A DNA stretch of 64,000 nt from Zobellia barbeyronii (GTDB lineage Bacteria > Bacteroidota > Bacteroidia > Flavobacteriales > Flavobacteriaceae). A program made the translations under genes and the position numbers. The stretch lies in assembly GCF_018603515.1 (NCBI RefSeq), contig NZ_JACATN010000006.1:124001-188000 (forward strand). Reading direction: 5' to 3'. Below the pieces are notes generated by a model. The model saw nothing but the letters and a program-made list of their open reading frames with translations, had not been told where the DNA came from and made no database searches. Each line of letters opens with the position of its first letter. Within the stretch, counting starts at the first letter, position 1. This document shows positions 34,423 to 42,874 of the stretch, piece after piece.

Positions 34423-35553
34423 TTAAATTTTGGTTAAAATAAGCGCTACAATTCTTCCTAAATCTTTCTCCGAAAGATTGGAACCACTAGGTAAACACAG
34501 TCCTCTATTGAAAAGGTCTTCAGATGTACCATCACTATAGTTAGGGAATTCAGCAAAAACCGGTTGTAAATGCATAGGCTTCCACAAAGGTCTTGATTCC
34601 ACATTCTCCTCTAATAAAGCCAATCGAATTTTTTCCCTAATTGCAAATGAAGGCATTAAAACACATGTCAACCATCTATTTGAATAATATCCATCTTGTT
34701 CTTCTAAAAATTCAATCTGGGGAAGATGACCTAGATGTTTTTTATAAAAACTGTAATTGAATCTTCTTTGATCAACGCGATCTTGAAGCACCTCCATTTG
34801 ACCGCGACCAATACCCGCAAGAATATTACTCATCCTATAATTGTATCCTACAGAAGAGTGTTGATAATGTGGTGCATCATCTCTTGCTTGAGTTGCCAAG
34901 AATACTGCCCTGTTTTTCGTGGCTTCATCTTTAGCAATCAATGCTCCACCACCAGAAGTCGTAATAATTTTGTTACCATTAAACGATAGAATACCTATAG
35001 CACCAAAAGTACCACATTTCTGGTTTTCAAAGCGACTACCTAATGCTTCTGCACTGTCTTCAACCACGGGAATACCATATTTTTCAGAAATTTGAGCAAT
35101 TTCTCTTACCTTATAAGGCATACCATATAAGTGGACCGCTACAATTGCTTTTGGCTTCTTTCCCTTCGCAATTCGGTCCTCTATAGCACCTTCAAGTAAT
35201 TTTGGAGAAATATTCCATGTATCTTTTTCGCTATCCACTAATATAGGTGTTGCGCCAAGATACATAATAGGGTTAGCTGATGCTGAAAAAGTGAAACTTT
35301 GACAAATAACTTCGTCATCTCTAGTTACTCCTAACAACTCCAAAGCTAAATGGATGGCAGCAGTACCTGAACTAAGTGCAGCAACATGACTACTACCTCC
35401 TAAAAACTGGTTAATGGATTTTTCGAAGTTATCTACATTAGGACCCAAAGGGGCTACCCAATTTGTATCGAAGGCCTCTTGAACATATTTTTGTTCTCCT
35501 CCACCCATGTGTGGTGAAGAAAGCCATATCTTATCTTTTGTAATAGTTTTCAA
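34423..35553 (-). CDS. DegT/DnrJ/EryC1-type sugar aminotransferase (PglE-like)
   Basis: A 376-residue PLP enzyme that aminates a keto-sugar nucleotide. The N-terminus KIWLSSPHMGGGEQKYVQEA is typical of PglE/PseC-like enzymes. Other landmarks are SGTAAIHLALELLG, VICQSFTFSASANPI, VEDSAEALGS, and LSFNGNKIITTSGGGAL with the PLP lysine. The start is TTG (35551-35553). A short out-of-frame ORF begins at an ATG 22 bases upstream and overlaps this start, so leader-coupled translation is possible. The gene heads the leftward operon with the dehydratase, wza and wzc. An 11-base G tract lies in the leader 30-40 bases upstream. It likely acts on the 4-keto product of the neighbouring dehydratase. Confidence 0.92.
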   Translation of the reverse strand: MKTITKDKIWLSSPHMGGGEQKYVQEAFDTNWVAPLGPNVDNFEKSINQFLGGSSHVAALSSGTAAIHLALELLGVTRDDEVICQSFTFSASANPIMYLGATPILVDSEKDTWNISPKLLEGAIEDRIAKGKKPKAIVAVHLYGMPYKVREIAQISEKYGIPVVEDSAEALGSRFENQKCGTFGAIGILSFNGNKIITTSGGGALIAKDEATKNRAVFLATQARDDAPHYQHSSVGYNYRMSNILAGIGRGQMEVLQDRVDQRRFNYSFYKKHLGHLPQIEFLEEQDGYYSNRWLTCVLMPSFAIREKIRLALLEENVESRPLWKPMHLQPVFAEFPNYSDGTSEDLFNRGLCLPSGSNLSEKDLGRIVALILTKI

Positions 35554-35582
35554 TTGAAATAGGTTTAAAGTTCATTTTATTT

Positions 35583-35593
35583 GGGGGGGGGGG
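35583..35593. repeat. G11 homopolymer (C11 on the transcribed leader)
   Basis: Eleven consecutive G residues in an AT-rich spacer. On the transcribed minus strand it is a C tract between the candidate -7 element (35621-35628) and the TTG start at 35553. Tracts of this length are prone to slippage, and C11 in a leader can change mRNA structure or ribosome access. Sequencing error in the length is possible. Confidence 0.85.
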
Positions 35594-35620
35594 AGGCCAA
35601 CTTTATTTAAAACAGAAGGC

Positions 35621-35628
35621 CAAACATA
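35621..35628 (-). promoter_or_regulatory. Candidate -7 element of the aminotransferase-wza-wzc operon
   Basis: On the minus strand this reads TATGTTTG, an exact TAnnTTTG. Transcription would start near 35614, giving a leader of about 60 bases that includes the C11 tract. The -33 position is not a clear TTTG. Confidence 0.42.
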
Positions 35629-35887
35629 TAAATATAATCTAAAAATTACTAAAAAGTTCTTTTTGATTACTGAATACAAATTTAAACTTTAACATTTATA
35701 CTTTTAATTAATCTTGTTGTATGTCTAAAAAAATCGGCTAATCACATAAATGGAGCAAATTACAAATTCAATCAATCTTACATAACTACGATATAAACCA
35801 AAAGATGGATCTATTATCCGCAACGAAGCTAAACTATATGGTACGGAAGTTACTAACCTAAAACCCAAGAGTAAAATAATACCACAC

Positions 35888-35932
35888 AAACAAAAGGAGC
35901 TAATCTCATTTTTATGATTGCTCCTTTTGTTT
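35888..35932 (-). terminator. Terminator after the UXS gene
   Basis: AAACAAAAGGAGC (35888-35900) pairs over 13 bases with GCTCCTTTTGTTT (35920-35932) across a 19-base AT-rich loop. It lies 22 bases past the stop of the leftward gene ending at 35955. Confidence 0.75.
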
Positions 35933-35954
35933 TCATCTCTTTCACCTCAATGGA

Positions 35955-36941
35955 TTAAATTTTGTTATAATCCTTGAAGTCTTTATGTTCTTTTTTATAC
36001 AGCTCTTCTTCTGGTAAGGATTTAAAGTACTCATAAGTTTTTTTCATTCCTTCTGACCTAGAAACTTTTGGTTCCCAACCTAGAATTTCTTTAGCTTTTG
36101 AAATATCCGGTTGCCGTTGCATAGGGTCATCTTGAGGCAATGGCTTGTATATGACTTTTTGGTTAGTTCCTGTTAACTTTACAATTTCTTCCGCAAAATC
36201 TTTAATAGTAATCTCATGTGGATTACCAATGTTTACGGGCAAAACATAATCACTAAGTAAAAGTCTGTAAATACCTTCTACTTCATCATCTACATAACAA
36301 AACGACCGGGTTTGACTTCCATCTCCAAATATGGTCAAATCCTCACCTCTTAATGCCTGCCCAATGAATGCAGGGATTACCCTACCGTCGTTTAAGCGCA
36401 TTCGAGGTCCATACGTATTAAAAATTCGTACAATGCGTGTTTCCAAACCATGAAAACGGTGATAAGCCATTGTAATTGACTCTTGAAACCTTTTAGCCTC
36501 ATCATACACCCCTCTTGGACCAATCGTATTAACATTGCCATAATACTCTTCCGTTTGAGGGTGCACTAAAGGATCTCCATATATCTCGGAAGTAGATGCT
36601 ATTAAAATCCTGGCTTTTTTAACCTTAGCCAAACCTAGAAGATTGTGAGTTCCTAATGCACCAACTTTTAAAGTCTGAATAGGAATTTTTAAATAATCTA
36701 TTGGACTGGCGGGCGATGCGAAATGTAATATATAATCTAGCTTTCCAGGAACACTTACGAACTTTGTAACATCATGATGGTAAAATTCAAAATTTTCCAA
36801 CTTGAATAAATGCTCAATATTACGTAAGTCCCCAGTAATAAGATTATCCATGGCTATTACATAATAACCTTCCTTTATAAAACGATCACACAAGTGAGAC
36901 CCTAAGAAACCCGCTGCTCCGGTAATTAATATTCTCTTCAT
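35955..36941 (-). CDS. UDP-glucuronate decarboxylase (UDP-xylose synthase)
   Basis: A 328-residue SDR enzyme that converts UDP-glucuronate to UDP-xylose through an NAD-bound 4-keto intermediate. The nucleotide site is [21 protein letters not shown] signatures are [65 protein letters not shown] with the catalytic YxxxK, and [21 protein letters not shown]. Length is standard for bacterial UXS. It is transcribed alone, divergently from ugd, which makes its substrate. With the GlcA 4-epimerase gene it suggests the EPS contains pentose and uronic acid units. Confidence 0.94.
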   Translation of the reverse strand: MKRILITGAAGFLGSHLCDRFIKEGYYVIAMDNLITGDLRNIEHLFKLENFEFYHHDVTKFVSVPGKLDYILHFASPASPIDYLKIPIQTLKVGALGTHNLLGLAKVKKARILIASTSEIYGDPLVHPQTEEYYGNVNTIGPRGVYDEAKRFQESITMAYHRFHGLETRIVRIFNTYGPRMRLNDGRVIPAFIGQALRGEDLTIFGDGSQTRSFCYVDDEVEGIYRLLLSDYVLPVNIGNPHEITIKDFAEEIVKLTGTNQKVIYKPLPQDDPMQRQPDISKAKEILGWEPKVSRSEGMKKTYEYFKSLPEEELYKKEHKDFKDYNKI

Positions 36942-37326
36942 TTCTTATATTTAATATCCTATTAAATTAGTGTCAAATACTTTTACACGACTAATCAAGA
37001 ATAAATTATTCAAAATTGATATGATACTTCCACGAATATAAATACAATGTGTTAAACAAAAGATGATTTTTTCTCAAAAAACTACGAACTCCAAATATAT
37101 AAGTTAAAAGGTCCATAGTCTTATATAACATATTCATCGTATATAATTTCGCACAACTTATGACGTTGTACTATAACATATTTAATTAAACGTTAGTATT
37201 TAGTAATATGATTATTATTACGTCTTAAAAAATCCCATTTTGAACACATTATCTTAATAATATCTTTTTAACCGATAAAATACAAGGAAGTTTTGAGTTA
37301 TTTAGTAATCTTTGCAATCAAATAAA
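36942..37326. other. Divergent intergenic region between UXS and ugd
   Basis: An AT-rich spacer of about 385 bases that must hold promoters for both directions. On the minus strand, 37092-37099 reads TATATTTG, a possible -7 element for UXS with a leader of about 145 bases. On the plus strand, AATCTTTG at 37307-37314 resembles a -7 element with one mismatch and would give a very short ugd leader. Neither has a good -33 partner. No coding sequence was seen. Confidence 0.35.
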
Positions 37327-38736
37327 ATGAAACCAGTCATGAAAAAAGTAAATAAAATATGCTGTATAGGTGCAGGATATGTAGGTGGACCAACAATGTC
37401 TGTTATAGCAAGCCAGTGCCCTGAAATTACGGTTACTGTTGTGGATATTAACCAAGCAAGAATTGACCAATGGAATGATTCCAACCTAGACAATTTACCT
37501 GTTTACGAGCCAGGACTTAAGGAAATTGTTGAAAAAACAAGAGGTAAAAACCTCTTTTTTACTACGGAAGTAGATAAAGCTATTGATGAAGCTGAAATTA
37601 TTTTTATATCAGTAAATACTCCTACAAAAACATACGGAAAAGGAAAAGGGCAAGCTGCAGATTTAAAATTTGTAGAGCTATGCGCCCGTAATATTGCCAA
37701 AATAGCTAAAACGGATAAAATAGTAGTAGAGAAATCTACCTTACCTGTTAGAACTGCTAGTGCTATAAAAAGTATTCTAGAAAATACAGGTAACGGAGTG
37801 AAATTTGAAATTCTTTCTAATCCTGAGTTTTTAGCCGAGGGTACAGCAGTAGAAGATCTTTTAAATGCAGACCGTGTGCTTATTGGTGGTGATGAAACAC
37901 CTTCTGGCCAAGAAGCAAAAGACACCTTAAGTTCAATTTACGCACATTGGTTACCAAAAGAGCGTATACTTCAAACAAATGTTTGGTCTTCGGAACTTTC
38001 AAAATTAGTTGCTAACGCATTTTTAGCACAAAGAGTTTCTTCCATTAATGCTATCTCTGCCTTATGCGAACGCACTGACGCTAATATTGCCGAAGTATCT
38101 AGAGCTATTGGAACAGATAGTAGAATTGGATCAAAATTCCTTAATGCTTCTGTTGGTTTTGGAGGTTCATGTTTTCAAAAAGATATTTTAAACTTAGTTT
38201 ACATATCAAGAAGTTTTGGTCTTAACGAAGTTGCCGACTATTGGGAACAAGTGATAATCATGAACGATTATCAAAAAAGACGTTTTGCTGAGAATATAAT
38301 ATCAACCTTATACAACACAGTTTCTGGTAAAAAGATAGTTTTCTTCGGATGGGCATTTAAAAAAGATACCAACGATACTAGAGAATCTGCAGCTATTGAT
38401 ATTGCTGATGCTTTGCTTGAAGAAAAAGCAGAGATTGTGGTATATGACCCAAAAGTTTCTGCAGAAAGAATTTATGCAGATTTGGATTATTTAGAAACTA
38501 GGTCTCCGGAAGAAAACAGAAGACTTTTAACTGTAGTTACAAATCCAATGGATGCCGTGCAAGATGCTCATGCTATTGCTATTCTAACGGAATGGGATGA
38601 ATTTAAAGGATATTCTTGGGAAACGATTTTCACAAAAATGCTAAAACCAGCATTTGTTTTTGATGGTCGCCGTCTATTATCTCAACAAGAAATGGAAGCA
38701 AAAGGCTTCCAATATTATAAAATAGGACAATCATGA
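37327..38736 (+). CDS. ugd: UDP-glucose 6-dehydrogenase
   Basis: About 469 residues. It oxidises UDP-glucose to UDP-glucuronate with two NAD+. The N-terminal Rossmann motif is [18 protein letters not shown]. Further marks are [39 protein letters not shown], and [17 protein letters not shown] with the catalytic Cys. [19 protein letters not shown] and FDGRRLL follow in the C-terminal domain. The long form with [14 protein letters not shown] resembles eukaryote-type enzymes, which is common in Bacteroidota. The start is ambiguous: ATG 37327 or ATG 37339 both fit, and TTG 37312 is less likely. It overlaps the GlcA 4-epimerase gene by ATGA, so UDP-GlcA is probably channelled to UDP-GalA and, by the divergent UXS, to UDP-xylose. 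Confidence 0.95.
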   Translation: MKPVMKKVNKICCIGAGYVGGPTMSVIASQCPEITVTVVDINQARIDQWNDSNLDNLPVYEPGLKEIVEKTRGKNLFFTTEVDKAIDEAEIIFISVNTPTKTYGKGKGQAADLKFVELCARNIAKIAKTDKIVVEKSTLPVRTASAIKSILENTGNGVKFEILSNPEFLAEGTAVEDLLNADRVLIGGDETPSGQEAKDTLSSIYAHWLPKERILQTNVWSSELSKLVANAFLAQRVSSINAISALCERTDANIAEVSRAIGTDSRIGSKFLNASVGFGGSCFQKDILNLVYISRSFGLNEVADYWEQVIIMNDYQKRRFAENIISTLYNTVSGKKIVFFGWAFKKDTNDTRESAAIDIADALLEEKAEIVVYDPKVSAERIYADLDYLETRSPEENRRLLTVVTNPMDAVQDAHAIAILTEWDEFKGYSWETIFTKMLKPAFVFDGRRLLSQQEMEAKGFQYYKIGQS

Positions 38737-39749
38737 AAATTCTTGTCACCGGTGCGGCCGGTTTTATAGGATATCATCTTTGCGAAAAACTCCTAAAAAA
38801 AGGATACGAAGTCGTAGGGTTAGATAACGTCAATGACTATTATGACATAAACCTGAAATATGCTCGATTGAAACAATTGGGTATTAGCCAGAGTGATGCC
38901 GAAATTTTTCATAAAAAATGTTCCGGTACTATTTATGGAGATAAATTTTCTTTCGTTCGAATGAACTTAGAGGATAGAGAAGCTCTTCCCCTACTCTTTA
39001 AAGAGGAAAAAATTGATAGAGTTTGTAATTTAGCTGCTCAAGCTGGGGTTCGCTACAGTATTGAAAATCCAGAAACCTACATAGACAGTAATGTCGTTGG
39101 TTATTTAAATTTATTGGAATGTTGCAGACATAATAAAGTAAAGCATCTAGTTTATGCTAGTAGTTCTAGTGTTTATGGTTTAAATGAAAAAATTCCTTTT
39201 TCAACTACAGACAATGTAGACCATCCAATTAGCCTTTATGCAGCAACGAAGAAGAGTAATGAACTAATGGCGCATACTTATAGCCATTTGTTTAATATTC
39301 CGACAACCGGACTTCGTTTTTTCACTGTTTACGGACCTTGGGGTAGACCAGATATGGCTTTATTCCTTTTTACTGATGCCATAGCAAACGGAAAACCTAT
39401 CAAAGTATTCAACCACGGTAAAATGGAAAGAGATTTTACTTATGTTGATGATATCGTAGAGGGAGTCGTCCGCACACTTACCCAGTCAGTAGAAGACAGA
39501 AATTTGTACAAAATTTACAACATTGGAAATAATAATGCTGTTAAATTGACGGATTTTATAGAGGCTATTGAAAATAGCATGGGACAAAAAGCGGAAAAGG
39601 AACTCATGCCAATGCAACCAGGTGATGTAGAACGCACTTGGGCAGATGTTGATGATCTTATTAGAGATTATGATTATCAGCCAAATACTTCCGTTGCAGA
39701 TGGTGTTCAAAATTTTGTTGATTGGTATAAGGAATACTATAAAAAATAA
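38733..39749 (+). CDS. UDP-glucuronate 4-epimerase
   Basis: A 338-residue SDR epimerase giving UDP-galacturonate. The NAD site is [18 protein letters not shown]. The family signature [16 protein letters not shown] separates it from galactose epimerases. Other marks are [56 protein letters not shown] with YxxxK, and [23 protein letters not shown]. It overlaps ugd by four bases and is followed by a strong terminator, making a two-gene uronate operon. GalA in the EPS would match the pectate-lyase-like and beta-helix proteins encoded downstream. Confidence 0.94.
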   Translation: MKILVTGAAGFIGYHLCEKLLKKGYEVVGLDNVNDYYDINLKYARLKQLGISQSDAEIFHKKCSGTIYGDKFSFVRMNLEDREALPLLFKEEKIDRVCNLAAQAGVRYSIENPETYIDSNVVGYLNLLECCRHNKVKHLVYASSSSVYGLNEKIPFSTTDNVDHPISLYAATKKSNELMAHTYSHLFNIPTTGLRFFTVYGPWGRPDMALFLFTDAIANGKPIKVFNHGKMERDFTYVDDIVEGVVRTLTQSVEDRNLYKIYNIGNNNAVKLTDFIEAIENSMGQKAEKELMPMQPGDVERTWADVDDLIRDYDYQPNTSVADGVQNFVDWYKEYYKK

Positions 39750-39775
39750 AATATCCTATTTCACTACACAGACCA

Positions 39776-39810
39776 AAAAGGCTCAAATATCATATACATT
39801 TGAGCCTTTT
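39776..39810 (+). terminator. Terminator after the uronate operon
   Basis: AAAAGGCTCAAAT (39776-39788) pairs perfectly with ATTTGAGCCTTTT (39798-39810), 27 bases after the epimerase stop, with a T-rich tail. Confidence 0.88.
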
Positions 39811-40014
39811 ATTTTACTTTAATTTTTATAAAATGGTATTTCACCCTTTTATTTTCATCTTACCTAAAATTTAACATTAATAGCAAAAAAGATTTTTGAC
39901 TGAATTTTATTTCTTACAGAGTAATTTTTTCACACCTTTGCTGTCAATCGATTTAATTCCAAATATATTGGGGTTAATGTTTATAACTACCAACACTTTT
40001 TACATCTAGATTAA

Positions 40015-41013
40015 ATGTTACTCGAAAAACTTAATTTCTCATCAGAATATAATATTTTAGTAACAGGTGGTGCCGGGTTTATTGGGTCAAATCTATGCGA
40101 AGCCTTATTAAAAAATGGTAACAAGGTTGTTTGTCTTGATAATTTTTCTACTGGTAAACATGAAAATATAAGACCTTTTCTAAGAAACGAAAATTTTACT
40201 TTTATTGAAGGAGATATTCGTGAACTGGACGATTGTGAAACAGCTTGTGAAAATGTAGATTATATATTACATCAAGCGGCATTAGGGTCTGTACCAAGAT
40301 CCATAAACGACCCTATTTTAAGCAATGAAGTTAACGTGTCGGGTTTTTTAAATATGTTGGTTGCTGCGCGTAATGCAAAAATAAAACGTTTTATATACGC
40401 CGCCAGTTCCTCCACTTACGGCGATTCAGAAGTACTTCCAAAAGTTGAAGAACAAATTGGAGTACCGCTATCACCCTACGCCGTAACAAAATATGTAAAT
40501 GAACTGTATGCAAATGTATTCTCCAAAACCTATGGGATTGAAACTATAGGCCTGCGTTATTTCAATGTTTTCGGAAAAAGACAAGACCCTAATAGTGCCT
40601 ACGCTGCTGTAATTCCTAAATTCACCACACAACTTATAAATCACGAGTCACCCACTATTAATGGTGACGGAAGTTTTTCGAGAGACTTTACCTATATAGA
40701 TAATGTTGTAGAAATGAATGTAAGAGCCCTTTTAGCTGACAACCAAGAAGCTCTCAATACCGTATATAATGTTGCCTATGGAGAGCGTACTAGTTTAAAT
40801 GAATTAATTGAATTACTAAAACAATACTTGAATCCGTACGATTCAATAATTAAAAATATTGAAGTGAATTTTGGGCCTGAAAGATTGGGAGATGTACCGC
40901 ATTCCCTAGCTTCTATTGACAAGGCAAAAAAAAAATTAGGTTATAGTCCCCTGTACGACATTAAATCGGGTCTGAAATCCGCAATGGATTGGTATTGGAA
41001 CAATTTAAAATAA
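40015..41013 (+). CDS. wbpP: UDP-N-acetylhexosamine(uronate) 4-epimerase, WbpP/TviC-like
   Basis: A 332-residue extended SDR enzyme. Marks are [84 protein letters not shown] with YxxxK, and [23 protein letters not shown]. The GSVPRS and FGKRQDP...YAAVIPKF motifs are characteristic of WbpP/TviC, which interconvert UDP-GlcNAc and UDP-GalNAc or their uronates. It is ten bases upstream of a WbpO/TviB-type dehydrogenase, and the pair is the classic route to UDP-GalNAcA. Upstream, CACCTTTG at 39933-39940 is a weak -7 match. Confidence 0.92.
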   Translation: MLLEKLNFSSEYNILVTGGAGFIGSNLCEALLKNGNKVVCLDNFSTGKHENIRPFLRNENFTFIEGDIRELDDCETACENVDYILHQAALGSVPRSINDPILSNEVNVSGFLNMLVAARNAKIKRFIYAASSSTYGDSEVLPKVEEQIGVPLSPYAVTKYVNELYANVFSKTYGIETIGLRYFNVFGKRQDPNSAYAAVIPKFTTQLINHESPTINGDGSFSRDFTYIDNVVEMNVRALLADNQEALNTVYNVAYGERTSLNELIELLKQYLNPYDSIIKNIEVNFGPERLGDVPHSLASIDKAKKKLGYSPLYDIKSGLKSAMDWYWNNLK

Positions 41014-41023
41014 AAAGTAAAGT

Positions 41024-42304
41024 ATGAGCACATCTAAAATAGCAATTATCGGCCTAGGCTATGTAGGCCTGCCCTTAGCACGTCTGTTCGCTACCAAATA
41101 CCCTGTAATAGGCTTTGACATAAACCAAAAAAGAATTGCAGAGCTTCAATCCGGAAAAGACAATACTCTTGAAGTAAGCGATGAAGATTTAAAAGCTGTC
41201 TTACAAAGTACGCCTAAGTTTTCTAAAGGTCTACATTGTAGTTCGGATTTAAAAGATATTGCAGATTGCAACTATTACATTGTAACAGTACCAACACCTG
41301 TTGATAGCACAAATAGACCTATTCTAACACCACTTTATAAATCTAGTGAAACAGTTGGGAAAGTATTAAAAAAAGGAGATTTGGTGATTTACGAATCTAC
41401 TGTCTATCCTGGAGTTACAGAAGATGAATGTGTTCCTGTTCTAGAACGAGTAAGTGGATTAAAGTTCAACGAAGACTTTTTTGTAGGATATTCTCCTGAA
41501 CGAATAAACCCAGGAGACAAAGAACATACTGTAGAAAAAATTCTTAAGGTAACTTCTGGCTCTACCCCTGCTATAGGGAAAAAAGTTGATGACCTTTATG
41601 CTTCCGTTATTAAGGCTGGCACACATTTAGCGCCAAGTATTAAGGTTGCAGAAGCTGCAAAAGTTATTGAAAATTCACAAAGAGATATTAATATTGCGTT
41701 TGTAAACGAATTGGCCAAAATCTTCAATTTAATGGATATTGATACAACTGCAGTTTTAGAAGCTGCAGGAACCAAATGGAATTTTCTTCCGTTTAAACCT
41801 GGTCTGGTAGGTGGTCATTGTATAGGTGTAGACCCTTATTATTTGGCCCAAAAAGCTCAGGAATATGGTTATCATCCAGAAATAATTTTGGCTGGGCGTC
41901 GTATGAACGATGGTATGGGTAAATACGTTGCTTCTGAAGTAATAAAACTAATGGCTCTGCGGGATATTAAAATTAAAGGCGCTAAGATTCTTGTTCTAGG
42001 CATTACATTTAAAGAAAACTGTCCTGATGTAAGAAATACAAAAGCTATTGATGTTATTAATAATTTAAAAAGTTACGGTACTGATTTAACTATATTTGAT
42101 CCATGGGCTTCTAAAGAAGAGGTTAAAAGAGAGCTGCATCTAGACATGGTATCAACACTGCCCAACCAAAAATTTGACGTAGTAGTGCTAACTGTTGCGC
42201 ATAGAGAATTTATTGACCTTGACCTTAGAGGTCTATTAAACGAAGATGGTATTTTGTACGATGTAAAAAGTATTTTAAAAGAGAAAGCTGACGGCAGACT
42301 TTAA
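41024..42304 (+). CDS. tviB: UDP-N-acetylhexosamine 6-dehydrogenase, WbpO/TviB-like
   Basis: A 426-residue nucleotide-sugar dehydrogenase that oxidises C6 of a UDP-HexNAc to the uronate. Motifs are IAIIGLGYVGLPLARLFA, YYIVTVPTPVDSTNRPIL, YESTVYPGVTEDECVPVLE, VGYSPERINPGDKEHTVEKI, VIENSQRDINIAFVNELA, LVGGHCIGVDPYYLAQKA with the catalytic Cys, and LGITFKENCPDVRNTKAIDVI. The SPERINPGD and GGHCIGVDPYYL motifs mark the TviB/WbpO group rather than glucose-specific Ugd. It follows the WbpP-like gene and is closed by a perfect palindromic terminator. The expected product is UDP-GalNAcA (or GlcNAcA). Confidence 0.93.
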   Translation: MSTSKIAIIGLGYVGLPLARLFATKYPVIGFDINQKRIAELQSGKDNTLEVSDEDLKAVLQSTPKFSKGLHCSSDLKDIADCNYYIVTVPTPVDSTNRPILTPLYKSSETVGKVLKKGDLVIYESTVYPGVTEDECVPVLERVSGLKFNEDFFVGYSPERINPGDKEHTVEKILKVTSGSTPAIGKKVDDLYASVIKAGTHLAPSIKVAEAAKVIENSQRDINIAFVNELAKIFNLMDIDTTAVLEAAGTKWNFLPFKPGLVGGHCIGVDPYYLAQKAQEYGYHPEIILAGRRMNDGMGKYVASEVIKLMALRDIKIKGAKILVLGITFKENCPDVRNTKAIDVINNLKSYGTDLTIFDPWASKEEVKRELHLDMVSTLPNQKFDVVVLTVAHREFIDLDLRGLLNEDGILYDVKSILKEKADGRL

Positions 42305-42324
42305 GACAAAAGTCATTTAATTTA

Positions 42325-42364
42325 AAAAAGGGTCTAAATAGTATATACTATTTAGACCCTTTTT
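42325..42364 (+). terminator. Perfect 40-base palindromic terminator
   Basis: The whole interval 42325-42364 is a perfect palindrome: a 5-A run and GGGTCTAAATAGTAT are mirrored by ATACTATTTAGACCC and a 5-T run. It lies 21 bases after the dehydrogenase stop and should terminate in both directions. Confidence 0.92.
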
Positions 42365-42874
42365 GGTTTCTAATATTCTAGAACATAATTTCCTTCCCTA
42401 TTACATCTATATAAATACACCGCTAATATTGGCTCCTAAATTTATTGATTAGTGCGTAATGATTTTTGAAGTTTCTATTTGAACCAATCATTAAAAAAAT
42501 TGAATTTATTAAAAATAGTTACTATAATCGTTGGTCTTCACATCGTTAAAATACGCAGCAAGTTGTCAGAAAAATTAACAATATTATGCACTTCATCGAT
42601 TAAACTCCTAACAAAACGTTAAAAACATAAAACATAAACGTCTAAAGCAAGACATTTTACCGTACTGTATCTAGTATTCGACAAAGGGTCGATTTTAACA
42701 CTTTTTAATGTATTTCATCGATTTTTAAATATTTTTCATCGAAAAAACCAGATGCTAGTAATTTGTTTCTATTTTTGGCTGCTTGCGTTTAATCGATAAA
42801 ATATGCTTTTAAACGACTTTGGAATAATTTAGGACTCTATAGTTTTTAAGAAAATTTAACTTTTTAGCCCACTT
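42365..42874 (+). promoter_or_regulatory. Long leader with repeated TTCATCGAT motifs
   Basis: A non-coding stretch of about 510 bases upstream of the large beta-helix lipoprotein gene. It contains TTCATCGAT at 42592-42600 and 42714-42722, TTCATCGAA at 42735-42743, and TTAATCGAT at 42789-42797. The first copy is part of GCACTTCATCGAT, which recurs exactly at 49409-49421 upstream of the other surface lipoprotein gene. TATTTTTG at 42770-42777 matches TAnnTTTG and could be the -7 element. The motif may bind a regulator shared by both genes. Confidence 0.45.

Larger units (their letters stand above)
35554..35954. other. Intergenic region with G11 tract
   Basis: A 401-base gap between two leftward transcription units. 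It contains the leader and candidate promoter of the aminotransferase operon, the homopolymer at 35583-35593, and the terminator of the UXS gene at 35888-35932. The middle (about 35630-35880) shows no coding sequence or other signal I could support. Confidence 0.5.
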
